From Paludibacteraceae bacterium (GTDB lineage: Bacteria; Bacteroidota; Bacteroidia; Bacteroidales; Paludibacteraceae), in the NCBI GenBank assembly GCA_016292775.1, contig JAEDFN010000017.1:1-36516 (forward strand): a stretch of DNA of 36,516 nt, in the 5' to 3' direction. Shown piece after piece: positions 25,452 through 33,995 of the stretch. The notes below the pieces were generated by a model, which was not told the origin of the DNA, ran no database searches, and saw nothing but the letters and a program-made list of their open reading frames with translations. Each line of letters opens with the position of its first letter. Position 1 is the stretch's first letter. A program made the translations under genes and the position numbers.

Positions 25452-26039
25452 ATGATAGAAATCGGAAATACTATTGTTAGTTTTGAAGTTTTAGAACAGT
25501 GTTTTTGCTGTGACCTAAATACTTGTCATGGTGATTGTTGCATAGAAGGTGACTCCGGTGCTCCTTTAGAAGAAGAAGAATTGGATGAATTAAAAAAAAT
25601 TGTACCTGTTATTTGGGATGATATATCTGATGAGTGTAGAAAAGTAATTGAATCACAAGGTGTTGCTTATAGGGATGAAGATGGAGATTTGGTTACCTCA
25701 ATTGTGAATAATAGGGAGTGTGTGTTTTCTTATACAGATAAAGATGGTACTCGAAAATGTGCTATAGAAAAAGCTTATAGAGAGAAGAAAATTTCGTTTT
25801 ACAAACCTATTTCATGCCATTTATATCCTATAAGACTAACAGAATATAAAGATTTTACTGCTGTTAATTATCATAAGTGGCAAGTATGTCATTGTGCAGA
25901 AGTTCTTGGAAATAAATTAAAATTACCGGTTTATAAATTTCTAAAGGAACCTCTTGTGCGGAAATTCGGGGTCGAGTGGTATAATGAGTTGGAACAAGCA
26001 GCTAAAGATTTTCAAGAAACTTATAAAAATATAGAGTAA
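25452..26039 (+). CDS. DUF3109 cysteine-rich protein
   Basis: Using ATG at 25452 the product has 195 residues (MIEIGNTIVSFEVLEQCFCC). The cysteine-rich head (C17, C19, C20, C25, C29, C30) and later cysteines in KCAIEKAYREK, ISCHLYPI and VCHC match DUF3109, a Bacteroidota family related to YkgJ-type metal-chelating proteins. The pattern suggests a zinc or iron-sulphur site, which is inference. There is no export signal. It precedes mntP by 1 base, so it may be connected with metal handling. The product is short and acidic, with family length. Confidence 0.87.
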   Translation: MIEIGNTIVSFEVLEQCFCCDLNTCHGDCCIEGDSGAPLEEEELDELKKIVPVIWDDISDECRKVIESQGVAYRDEDGDLVTSIVNNRECVFSYTDKDGTRKCAIEKAYREKKISFYKPISCHLYPIRLTEYKDFTAVNYHKWQVCHCAEVLGNKLKLPVYKFLKEPLVRKFGVEWYNELEQAAKDFQETYKNIE

Positions 26040-26040
26040 A

Positions 26041-26616
26041 ATGAATTTTTTTGATATTTCATTGCTTTCTGTTTCTTTAGCAATGGATTGTTTTGCTGTT
26101 TCTATAGCCGGCAGTATCTCTTATGGAAAATTTAATTTTTCGAAAATTTTGAGAATGGCGTTCTTCTTTGGTCTTTTTCAAGGAATGATGCCTATTATCG
26201 GGTGCTTGGTTTCTAATATTTTTTCTGACTTTATTTTTAGATATAACCATTGGTTTGCTCTTGCAATTTTGGCATTTATCGGAATTAAAATGATTGTTGA
26301 GAGTAAGAATAATGGTGATAATATTGAAGAAGAATCCGATAATAAAATGTCGCCATATGGTTCTCTTGGAATTCTTTTTCTTTTAGCTATTGCTACAAGT
26401 ATTGATGCATTAGCTACCGGATTGATTTTTGTAAATCAAGGAAATTTGATTTATTTTGCTGCGTTAATTATTGCTTTGGGTAGTTTTATCTTTACTTTTA
26501 TTGGTTGTATTATCGGGTTAAAAGTTGGTCAAAAATTACATTTTAATTTTGAATTACTTGGTGGTATTATTCTGATTTTATTAGGAATTAAAATTTTTAT
26601 TGAGCATTATTTATGA
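26041..26616 (+). CDS. mntP: Manganese efflux pump MntP
   Basis: MntP exports Mn2+ across the inner membrane. The 191-residue protein has six predicted membrane helices arranged as two repeats, each with a key acidic residue: D16 in SLAMDCFAVS and D122 in ATSIDALATG, corresponding to essential aspartates of the E. coli pump. A cytosolic acidic loop (about 88-103) separates the halves. It follows the DUF3109 gene by 1 base and overlaps the next gene by ATGA. No manganese riboswitch of the yybP-ykoY type was recognised upstream. Confidence 0.93.
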   Translation: MNFFDISLLSVSLAMDCFAVSIAGSISYGKFNFSKILRMAFFFGLFQGMMPIIGCLVSNIFSDFIFRYNHWFALAILAFIGIKMIVESKNNGDNIEEESDNKMSPYGSLGILFLLAIATSIDALATGLIFVNQGNLIYFAALIIALGSFIFTFIGCIIGLKVGQKLHFNFELLGGIILILLGIKIFIEHYL

Positions 26617-27500
26617 TTGAAATCATACATCTAAAACATAATGAAATAGACAAAAATAAATGGGATAGAGTAGTTGCTTCATCCAATTTTGCTTTGCCTT
26701 ATTTTTTTTCATGGTATTTGGATGTTGTTTCTCCTTCTTGGGAAGCTCTAGTTTCTACTGATTTTCAATATATTATGCCAATTACTACCAAAAAGAAATT
26801 TGGTGTTAAATATGTTATTCAACCTCCTTTTACGCAACAATTAGGAATTCTGTCGAATAATATTCCGATTGACCAAACAATCGTAACTGAATTTTTGAAG
26901 AAAATTCCTTATTTGATTTATGATATTAATCTAAATTATAATAATGTATCTAAGGAGAGTAAATTAAATTTAATTTTGCCACCTCAAAATTATTGTATTG
27001 TATCGTCGAATTATAATAAAAACACAAAGCGAAATATATCTAAAGCATTATTATCCGGCGTTGAAATAAAATCTATTAAACTATCAGAGTTTCTCTCTCT
27101 ATTAAATTGTGATGAATGTAAAATATCTAATAATAAAACTTTATTAATCAATTTGTTGAATGAGTTATCAATAAAAAATTACCTATTTATTAATGGTGCA
27201 TTTAAAGATGGAGAATTAATAGCCGGGTTGGCAGCTATTATTGGTATCTCGAAAATGATTTATTTTGCCCCTATATCAAATATGGTTGGAAAAAAATATT
27301 GTGCAATGTTTTTATTGATGGATAATGCTATCAAATATAGTATGGACAAAGGTTATACTTTTGATTTTGAAGGTTCTATGATACCCGGAGTTAAACAATT
27401 TTATTTAGGTTTTGGGGCACAACCACAATTATATTATCGTGCACACAGATTGCGTAATAAAAAATTATTTGATGCACTTCATAGATTATTTAGAAAGTAA
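26613..27500 (+). CDS. FemAB/GNAT-like protein, uncharacterised
   Basis: The 295-residue cytosolic protein resembles Bacteroidota GNAT-fold proteins of the FemAB/BioF2-like class: an N-terminal portion with NFALPYFFSWYLDVVSPSW, a conserved TKRNISKALLSGVEI segment (about 139-153), and a C-terminal half containing FKDGELIAGLAAI, then AMFLLMDNAIKYSMDKGY and FDFEGSMIPG. The last motif is typical of FemAB-like transferases. The substrate could be an aminoacyl or acyl group, but this is unproven. Its start overlaps mntP by 4 bases; its stop faces prmA 3 bases away. Confidence 0.72.
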   Translation: MIEIIHLKHNEIDKNKWDRVVASSNFALPYFFSWYLDVVSPSWEALVSTDFQYIMPITTKKKFGVKYVIQPPFTQQLGILSNNIPIDQTIVTEFLKKIPYLIYDINLNYNNVSKESKLNLILPPQNYCIVSSNYNKNTKRNISKALLSGVEIKSIKLSEFLSLLNCDECKISNNKTLLINLLNELSIKNYLFINGAFKDGELIAGLAAIIGISKMIYFAPISNMVGKKYCAMFLLMDNAIKYSMDKGYTFDFEGSMIPGVKQFYLGFGAQPQLYYRAHRLRNKKLFDALHRLFRK

Positions 27501-27503
27501 AAT

Positions 27504-28361
27504 TTATATTACTTTCTTTTTAAATTTCACCGCAATCCAATTGTTGTCTTCCTTTTTTTCTTCTAGTTCTAAATTGTTTTTATTTGCAGCAGATATAATT
27601 ACATCCAGATCTGTAGAATAAAAACCGCTAAAATATATATCCCCGCCATTCTTTAGTACTTTAACATACCTCTCCATATCAGATAGTATGATATTCCTAT
27701 TAATGTTTGCAAAGATAATATCAAATTGTTTATTTAGATTATTCAAAAGCATTGAGTCGCCTAATAATATTTCAAAATTATCAACATTATTAAGTTTACA
27801 ATTATTTTTTGCGCATTCTACACTCCAATTATCAATATCTATCCCTATAGCTGATTTTGCTTCTCGTTTACATGATAGAATACCTAAAACTCCTGTACCA
27901 CATCCAAAATCAAGTATGTTTTTATTGCGAATATCACTATAGAGTATGAATGAAAGCATCATTCGAGTAGTTTCATGATATCCGGTACCAAAACTTTGTG
28001 TTGGATTAATAATTATATCATACTGATATTCAGTTTGATAAGAATAATTAGAAGAATGAATAATACATTTATTATCAACAATGATTGGTTTAAAACTATC
28101 AGATTCCCAAATTGCATTCCAATTTTTGTCTTCCATTTTTTTTATAGAATATGATAGCTTTTTGTAATCGATGAAAGGGATTTCTTTGATAGTATCTATC
28201 ATTAATGATTCATTAAAAATGGAGTTAGGGCAATATGCCACTAACCCCATATTAATATTTTCAAATGAATCAAATCCAATTTCACATAGATATTCCGCCA
28301 ATATATCGTTTGTATAATCGTCGTTATCTGCATTGTGAAAAAAAACTTGAATATACTCCAT
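27504..28361 (-). CDS. prmA: Ribosomal protein L11 methyltransferase
   Basis: PrmA methylates ribosomal protein L11 with S-adenosylmethionine. The 285 residues show an N-terminal substrate-recognition domain, the linker motif INPTQSFGTGYHETTRMML (about 118-136), and the SAM loop LDFGCGTGVLGI (150-161), with FANINRNI later. These patterns separate it from generic methyltransferases. It is last in the aspS-gltX-prmA operon, beginning 4 bases after gltX. Confidence 0.93.
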   Translation of the reverse strand: MEYIQVFFHNADNDDYTNDILAEYLCEIGFDSFENINMGLVAYCPNSIFNESLMIDTIKEIPFIDYKKLSYSIKKMEDKNWNAIWESDSFKPIIVDNKCIIHSSNYSYQTEYQYDIIINPTQSFGTGYHETTRMMLSFILYSDIRNKNILDFGCGTGVLGILSCKREAKSAIGIDIDNWSVECAKNNCKLNNVDNFEILLGDSMLLNNLNKQFDIIFANINRNIILSDMERYVKVLKNGGDIYFSGFYSTDLDVIISAANKNNLELEEKKEDNNWIAVKFKKKVI

Positions 28362-28365
28362 AATT

Positions 28366-29892
28366 TTATGCGAATGTAGGTAATTTTTCTAATGCAACAT
28401 CCATTCTCCGAATGGTTTCTTCTTTCCCTAATACAGCAGTAACTTCAAACATGTGAGGACCTTTTAATTCTCCAACCAACATCAATCTGAATGGATTCAT
28501 AACGTTACCCAATCCATAAGATTGTTTTTCACACCATTGTTTTACATACTCTTCTGTAGTATCGGGATTATCAAAATCATTCCATTGCAACAGAATTTCT
28601 TTGAGTTCCTTCATCATCTTCGGAGTCTCTGGTTTCCATCTTTTTTGAACAGCTTTAGCATCGTACTCAGTAGGAGCTATCCAAAAGAAAGAACATAAAG
28701 GCCATAATTCATTAATAAAATTCACACGGCTTTTCATATAAGATACCACTTGTTCTACTTTTTGAGGTGTAGTAGTAATGCCATTAGCTATGATATCTTT
28801 ATTAAATGACTCTGCAATAATTTTATTATCAGTTTGTTGAATATATTGATGATTAAACCATTTACCCTTTTCAAAATCGAATTTGGCTCCACTTTTAGAG
28901 CATTTTTCTAATTTAAATAAAGAAATGAGTTCATCCATACTCATTATCTCTTGATCATTACCCGGATTCCAGCCTAAAAGAGCAAGGAAATTAATTACCG
29001 CTTCAGGTAAATAACCACTCTCTCTATATCCTGATGAAATATCACCTGTTTTAGGATCGTGCCATTCTAATGGGAATACCGGGAAACCAAGTCTATCACC
29101 ATCACGCTTACTTAGTTTTCCATTTCCATCCGGTTTCAATAACAGTGCAAGATGTGCAAATTTAGGCATAGTATCTTCCCAACCAAAAAATCTATATAAT
29201 AACACATGTAATGGGGCACTTGGCAACCATTCTTCGCCTCTAATTACATGAGAAATCTCCATTAAATGGTCGTCTACGATATTAGCAAGGTGATATGTTG
29301 GTAAATTATCTGCAGATTTATATAATACTTTATCATCAATAATAGAGGAGTTTACATGTACATCACCGCGGATAATATCATGAACTATAATCTCTTCATT
29401 CGGTTCGATTTTTGCACGAACAACGTATTGTTTGCCTTCAGCAATTAGTTTTTCAACCTCTTCTTTTGGTAGGGTTAAAGAATTTCTCATTTGAAGGCGT
29501 GTTGATGCATCGTATTGGAAATTGGGAATAGCCTCTCTTTTAGCATTTAATTCTTCCGGTGTATCAAAAGCAATGTAAGCATGATTGGAGTCTAATAATT
29601 GCTGTACATATTTTTTATAGATTTCACGACGTTCACTTTGACGATAAGGACCATAATTACCACCAAAAGAAACACCTTCATCAAATTTGATACCCAACCA
29701 TTTTAATGATTCCAATATATATTCTTCAGCACCGGGAACAAAGCGATTGGAATCCGTATCTTCTATACGAAACACAAGATCTCCATTGTTTTGCTTTGCA
29801 AACAAGTAGTTATATAGACAAGTTCTTACACCTCCAATGTGTAAAGCACCGGTTGGTGAAGGTGCAAATCTAACTCTTACTCTTCTTTCCAT
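28366..29892 (-). CDS. gltX: Glutamyl-tRNA synthetase
   Basis: It charges tRNA with glutamate. The 508-residue class I enzyme has the HIGH-like box ALHIGG (16-21) and the KMSKS-like loop KLSKR (259-263), plus the anticodon-binding C-terminal helical region. EDTDSNR (44-50) and the RQSERREIYKKY segment are characteristic. Whether it also charges tRNA-Gln cannot be judged from the sequence, and no gatCAB genes are in the window. It starts 1 base after aspS. Confidence 0.96.
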   Translation of the reverse strand: MERRVRVRFAPSPTGALHIGGVRTCLYNYLFAKQNNGDLVFRIEDTDSNRFVPGAEEYILESLKWLGIKFDEGVSFGGNYGPYRQSERREIYKKYVQQLLDSNHAYIAFDTPEELNAKREAIPNFQYDASTRLQMRNSLTLPKEEVEKLIAEGKQYVVRAKIEPNEEIIVHDIIRGDVHVNSSIIDDKVLYKSADNLPTYHLANIVDDHLMEISHVIRGEEWLPSAPLHVLLYRFFGWEDTMPKFAHLALLLKPDGNGKLSKRDGDRLGFPVFPLEWHDPKTGDISSGYRESGYLPEAVINFLALLGWNPGNDQEIMSMDELISLFKLEKCSKSGAKFDFEKGKWFNHQYIQQTDNKIIAESFNKDIIANGITTTPQKVEQVVSYMKSRVNFINELWPLCSFFWIAPTEYDAKAVQKRWKPETPKMMKELKEILLQWNDFDNPDTTEEYVKQWCEKQSYGLGNVMNPFRLMLVGELKGPHMFEVTAVLGKEETIRRMDVALEKLPTFA

Positions 29893-29893
29893 A

Positions 29894-31645
29894 TTAATTA
29901 ATGTTGATTTTCAAATTTAATTCTTTTAATTGGTCATCATCCAAAACGGAAGGGGCATCTATCATAACGTCTCTACCTGCATTATTTTTAGGGAATGCAA
30001 TGCAATCTCTAATAGAATCCAATCCTGCAAATAATGATACAAAACGATCTAATCCATATGCCAAGCCACCATGAGGAGGTGCACCATATTTAAATGCATT
30101 CATTAAGAAACCGAATTGAGCTTCTGCTTTTTCGGGTGTGAATCCTAATAATTTAAACATTTTATGTTGTAATTCGCTATCGTGAATTCTTATAGAACCA
30201 CCACCAACTTCAACGCCGTTGATAACCATATCATATGCATTTGCTCTAACTGCACCGGGGTCAGTATCAAGTAAATCAACATCTTCTAATTTAGGAGAAG
30301 TGAATGGATGATGCATTGCGTAGAAACGATGGTCTTCTTCACTCCACTCAAATAATGGAAAGTCTATTACCCACAAACAAGAATATTTATTCTTATCTCT
30401 TAACCCTAATTGATTTCCCATTTCAAGACGTAATTCACAAAGTTGCTTACGAGTTTTTTGAACATCATCTCCACTTAATATTAATATCAAGTCGCCAACT
30501 TCAGCATGCATTGCAGATTTCATTGCTTGAAGTACATCTTGAGAATAAAATTTATCTACACTGGATTTTACAGTACCATCGTTTTCAATTCTGGCATAAA
30601 CCATTCCTTTTGCTCCAATTTGTGGTTTCTTTACAAAATCAGTTAGCGCATCCAATTGTTTTCTTGTATATGTAGCGGCACCTTTTGCACAAATACCACC
30701 AATATACTTGGCATTGTCAAATACAGAAAAACCATGACCTTTTAATATTCCGTCTAACTCCACAAATTTCATATCAAAGCGAGTATCCGGTTTGTCAGAA
30801 CCATAATATTTCATAGCATCATGCCATGTCATTCTAGGAAAATCAGGTAAGTCTATGCCTTTGATAGTTTTGAATAAATATTTACTCATACCTTCAAAAA
30901 GATTGATGATATCTTCCTGCTCTACAAAAGACATTTCACAATCTATCTGAGTAAATTCCGGTTGACGATCGGCACGTAAATCTTCATCTCTAAAACATTT
31001 TACAATTTGGAAATAACGATCGAAACCACTAACCATCAGCAACTGTTTAAATGTCTGAGGTGATTGAGGTAAGGCATAAAATTGACCCGGATTCATTCTG
31101 CTAGGAACAACAAAATCCCTCGCACCTTCCGGAGTGGATTTGATTAATACAGGGGTTTCTACCTCTATAAAACCGTGCTCATCTAAGTATTTTCTTACCT
31201 CAAATGCCATTTTATGGCGTAATTCCAAATTGGCCCTTACGCAATTTCTTCTTAAATCCAAATAGCGATACTGCATTCTAATATCATCACCGCCATCTGT
31301 ATTATCTTCGATTGTAAAAGGAGGCACCTGAGCTGTATTTAATATTTGCATCTCAGAAACTATAATCTCAATATCTCCTGTAGATACTTTACTGTTTTTT
31401 GAACTACGTTCAGAAACTACACCCTTTACTTGTAATACATATTCACGACCAAGTTTATTTGCTTGATCACATAATGAAGCATTAATTTCATTATTAAATA
31501 CAAGTTGAGTGATACCATATCTATCTCGTAAATCCACAAAAGTCATTCCACCCATTTTTCTGGTACGTTGTACCCATCCGGATAGAGTAACATTTTCTCC
31601 AATGTTGGCAAGTCTTAATTCGCCACAAGTATGAGTTCTATACAT
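29894..31645 (-). CDS. aspS: Aspartyl-tRNA synthetase
   Basis: This class II synthetase charges tRNA with aspartate. The 583 residues match the bacterial type with an N-terminal OB-fold anticodon domain (about 1-105), motif 2 as FRDEDLRADRQPEFTQID (218-235), a GAD-type insertion in the middle, and motif 3 as GGLAYGLDRF near 537. It heads the aspS-gltX-prmA operon, with a -7 box about 70 bases upstream. Confidence 0.97.
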   Translation of the reverse strand: MYRTHTCGELRLANIGENVTLSGWVQRTRKMGGMTFVDLRDRYGITQLVFNNEINASLCDQANKLGREYVLQVKGVVSERSSKNSKVSTGDIEIIVSEMQILNTAQVPPFTIEDNTDGGDDIRMQYRYLDLRRNCVRANLELRHKMAFEVRKYLDEHGFIEVETPVLIKSTPEGARDFVVPSRMNPGQFYALPQSPQTFKQLLMVSGFDRYFQIVKCFRDEDLRADRQPEFTQIDCEMSFVEQEDIINLFEGMSKYLFKTIKGIDLPDFPRMTWHDAMKYYGSDKPDTRFDMKFVELDGILKGHGFSVFDNAKYIGGICAKGAATYTRKQLDALTDFVKKPQIGAKGMVYARIENDGTVKSSVDKFYSQDVLQAMKSAMHAEVGDLILILSGDDVQKTRKQLCELRLEMGNQLGLRDKNKYSCLWVIDFPLFEWSEEDHRFYAMHHPFTSPKLEDVDLLDTDPGAVRANAYDMVINGVEVGGGSIRIHDSELQHKMFKLLGFTPEKAEAQFGFLMNAFKYGAPPHGGLAYGLDRFVSLFAGLDSIRDCIAFPKNNAGRDVMIDAPSVLDDDQLKELNLKININ

Positions 31646-31714
31646 ATATATTATTTTATCTTATTAATTTATACGTGTTTAATTTAAAATCAAAATTGAT
31701 ACTAATTCATCTTG

Positions 31715-31722
31715 CAAAGTTA
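31715..31722 (-). promoter_or_regulatory. -7 box of the aspS operon
   Basis: The minus strand reads TAACTTTG followed by C. The leader would be about 60-65 bases. The matching -33 element is weak. Confidence 0.55.
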
Positions 31723-31791
31723 CTTTAAAATTGTCAATTAGCATACATAATAAAGCTTTTTTTATAAAGTAGAATATCAAAAAAATATTTA

Positions 31792-31799
31792 TAACTTTG
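31792..31799 (+). promoter_or_regulatory. -7 box of the NIF3-family gene
   Basis: TAACTTTG followed by T lies 26 bases before the ATG at 31825, and divergent to the aspS promoter. No clear -33 TTTG is seen. Confidence 0.55.
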
Positions 31800-31824
31800 T
31801 AAAGAAAAAAATAATAAGTTTATT

Positions 31825-32607
31825 ATGAAACTAAAAATAGTAATTGACAAGTTAAATGGTTTTGCACCAAATGATTATCAAGAATCTTTTGATAACTCAG
31901 GTTTGCAAATAGGAGATGTAAATAGCGAAATAGTTAAAGTATTGGTTTGCCTTGATGTTACTGAAAAAGTAATTAACGAAGCAATATCTATAGGGGCAAA
32001 TTTAATAGTATCGCATCATCCTTTAATTTTTCACGGAATAAAACATATTACAGAAAAAACATATATAGAAAGAGTTATTCGCACTGCTATAAAAAATGAT
32101 ATTGCCATCTATTCAATGCATACAAATCTGGATAAAATACAAAATGGAGTAAGTTGTAGGTTGGCAGAATGTATCGGGTTGAAAAATATTTCTATTTTAT
32201 CTACTGATATTCACAATAATAACATTGGATTAGGAGCAATTGGTGAGTTGGATGAAGAGTATGATGAAATAGAAATTTTGAATAAAGTAAAACAATTATT
32301 ACACATTAATGCAATAAAACATTCTCCATTGTTGAATAAAAAAGTAAAAAAAATAGCGTTATGTGGAGGTAGTGGAGCAGAATTTATTCAAGATGCAATA
32401 GATAAAGGAGCTGAAATATATTTCACTGCAGATATTAAATATCATGAATATTTTATGCCTGAAAATCAAATAGTTATTGCCGATATTGGTCACTATGAAT
32501 CAGAAATAATCACAAAAGACATTATTTATGAACAACTTATAGAAATTTTTCCTAAATTTGCAGTTGCCAAATCCCAAACTGAGTGTAATCCGGTTTGTTT
32601 TGTGTAA
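31825..32607 (+). CDS. NIF3/YbgI-family dinuclear metal-centre protein, short form
   Basis: The 260-residue protein has all the dimetal ligands of the NIF3 family: H64 and H65 (SHHPLIFHG), D103 (HTNLD), H223 and E225 (IGHYESE). The E. coli homologue YbgI is of similar size. Many Bacteroidota versions, as I recall, are about 365 residues with a PII-like domain inserted between the halves; here that insert is absent around residues 125-145. The enzymatic role is disputed, with GTP cyclohydrolase I type 2 often assigned automatically. It is followed 46 bases later by a zinc-ribbon gene, as commonly seen in this phylum. Confidence 0.9.
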   Translation: MKLKIVIDKLNGFAPNDYQESFDNSGLQIGDVNSEIVKVLVCLDVTEKVINEAISIGANLIVSHHPLIFHGIKHITEKTYIERVIRTAIKNDIAIYSMHTNLDKIQNGVSCRLAECIGLKNISILSTDIHNNNIGLGAIGELDEEYDEIEILNKVKQLLHINAIKHSPLLNKKVKKIALCGGSGAEFIQDAIDKGAEIYFTADIKYHEYFMPENQIVIADIGHYESEIITKDIIYEQLIEIFPKFAVAKSQTECNPVCFV

Positions 32608-32653
32608 ATTATTAATTTTCAGATAAATATAAATAAAATAATATACTTGATTT

Positions 32654-33436
32654 ATGGTAAATAATAGTCAGAAAAATAGTGAAACTAAAGAAATTCCGGT
32701 TGAAGAACGTTTAAGAGCGTTATATAATCTTCAAAAAGTAGTATCTGAAATAGACAAGATACGTACTTTAAGAGGGGAATTGCCTTTAGAAGTAAAAGAC
32801 CTTGAAGATGAAATAGAAGGTTTAAAAACTCGTGTAAAAAAATACCAAGATGAAATTCTTTCATGTAATCAGGTAATATCTCAAAGTAAACTAGCTATAA
32901 ATGATGCAAATGCTAAAATAGCAAAGAAAGAGGAAGAAAAAAATAATGTTCGTAATAACCGAGAGTTTGATGCAATTTGCAAAGAAATAGATTATCAAAA
33001 CCTTGAAATTGAGTCTTGTACCAAAACGATAAATGATAAAGAGCATGAAATTGCAGCTAGAAAAAACGATTTGGTTAATATAGAAGAGTCTCTTAAAGAC
33101 AAATTAACTGACTTAGATCAAAAGAAAAATGAATTGAATGAAATTATTGCTGAAACAAAGCAGCAAGAAGAGCAGTTAATTACAAAAGCTAAAGAGTTGG
33201 AATTGTTAATAGAGGAGAGATTATTAAATGCCTTCAAACGTATCAGAAAAAATGCCAGAAATGGTTTGGCTGTGGTTACTGTAGAGAGAGATGCTTGCGG
33301 AGGATGCTTTAATAAAATACCACCTCAAAGACAGTTGGATATAAAAACCAGAAAGAAAATTATTGTATGCGAATATTGTGGTAGAATTTTAGTAGATTCT
33401 GCTATAGACGAAGAAACGGAAAATTCTGCTGAATAA
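32654..33436 (+). CDS. Coiled-coil protein with C4 zinc ribbon (DUF164 type)
   Basis: The 260-residue cytosolic protein has a long charged coiled coil (about 20-200) followed by a C4 zinc ribbon: CGGCFNKIPPQ and, 18 residues on, CEYCGRI. This matches the zf-RING_7/DUF164 group, whose members are proposed to bind nucleic acid or assist processes near NIF3. It is the second gene of a two-gene unit and is closed by a clear terminator. The function is unknown; the domain call is firm. Confidence 0.9.
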   Translation: MVNNSQKNSETKEIPVEERLRALYNLQKVVSEIDKIRTLRGELPLEVKDLEDEIEGLKTRVKKYQDEILSCNQVISQSKLAINDANAKIAKKEEEKNNVRNNREFDAICKEIDYQNLEIESCTKTINDKEHEIAARKNDLVNIEESLKDKLTDLDQKKNELNEIIAETKQQEEQLITKAKELELLIEERLLNAFKRIRKNARNGLAVVTVERDACGGCFNKIPPQRQLDIKTRKKIIVCEYCGRILVDSAIDEETENSAE

Positions 33437-33458
33437 TTTAATTTTTATTGAAATAAAG

Positions 33459-33498
33459 AGAGAGTGAATGAGATTTTCTTATTCACTCTCTTTTTTTA
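33459..33498 (+). terminator. Rho-independent terminator after the zinc-ribbon gene
   Basis: GAGAGTGAAT (33460-33469) pairs with ATTCACTCTC (33481-33490) across an 11-base loop and is followed by seven T. Confidence 0.85.
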
Positions 33499-33499
33499 T

Positions 33500-33926
33500 G
33501 ATTTTATATATGGATTTTATATTTATAAATCAATATCTGTACAGATAAATTTATATTTATAAATAATGAAATAGAGTAGTATTGTGTATTAATAAATGAA
33601 ATATACAATTATAAAAATGCAGAATTAACACATAACAAATAGAGTAGTAATATTATTGAAAATCAAATATATAAACGAGAAAATTAAAGTGTTTCTTTAA
33701 ATTTATTCTGCTTGTTGATTTATGAATATAAAATTCAGGCAGTTTAGATTGTAAAAATAAAATAACTTATTTGTTTTCAGTTATTTAGTATGTAATATCT
33801 AAATGAATTGTTTATAATGGGGTTTAATTATTAAGTTCTTTATTTCATGTTGTTTATACGTATTTGTTTTTGAGTGTGATTTATGATTATAAAATTATAT
33901 GATTTATAATTATAAAACACGTAAAA
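33500..33926. repeat. AT-rich intergenic tract with palindromes and direct repeats
   Basis: No coding sequence is apparent. A perfect 14-base palindrome TATCTGTACAGATA (33534-33547) is flanked by an exact 15-base direct repeat TTTATATTTATAAAT at 33516-33530 and 33550-33564. A 13-base repeat AAATAGAGTAGTA occurs at 33569-33581 and 33637-33649. Near the XRE promoter lie two 18-base near-identical copies, TGATTTATGATTATAAAA (33877-33894) and TGATTTATAATTATAAAA (33900-33917). These are reported separately as regulatory candidates. Confidence 0.7.
33877..33917. promoter_or_regulatory. Tandem operator-like palindromes upstream of the XRE gene
   Basis: Two 18-base units differing at one position lie with 23 bases between equivalent points, about two helical turns. 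The downstream copy holds the perfect palindrome TTTATAATTATAAA (33903-33916); the upstream copy is imperfect (TTATGATTATAA). They end 10 bases before the -33 box, a position suited to regulator binding. Autoregulation by the XRE protein is inference. Confidence 0.5.
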
Positions 33927-33958
33927 TTTGCGTATTTAAAATATTTGTATTACCTTTG
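33927..33958 (+). promoter_or_regulatory. Promoter of the XRE regulator gene
   Basis: TTTG (33927-33930), a 20-base spacer and TACCTTTG (33951-33958) match the consensus. Just before the ATG, AAAGGGTGA (33981-33989) is a possible Shine-Dalgarno site, unusual for this window. Confidence 0.7.
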
Positions 33959-33995
33959 TAAAAGAAAATTTAATAACATAAAAGGGTGATTTAAT

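Noticed and set aside
30304..30675. 123-codon open frame on the plus strand
   Set aside because: Antisense to aspS, which is strongly conserved; a shadow frame.
33500..33995. Replication origin near gyrA
   Set aside because: The tract is AT-rich with repeats, but no DnaA-box cluster was seen and dnaA, dnaN and gyrB are not present.
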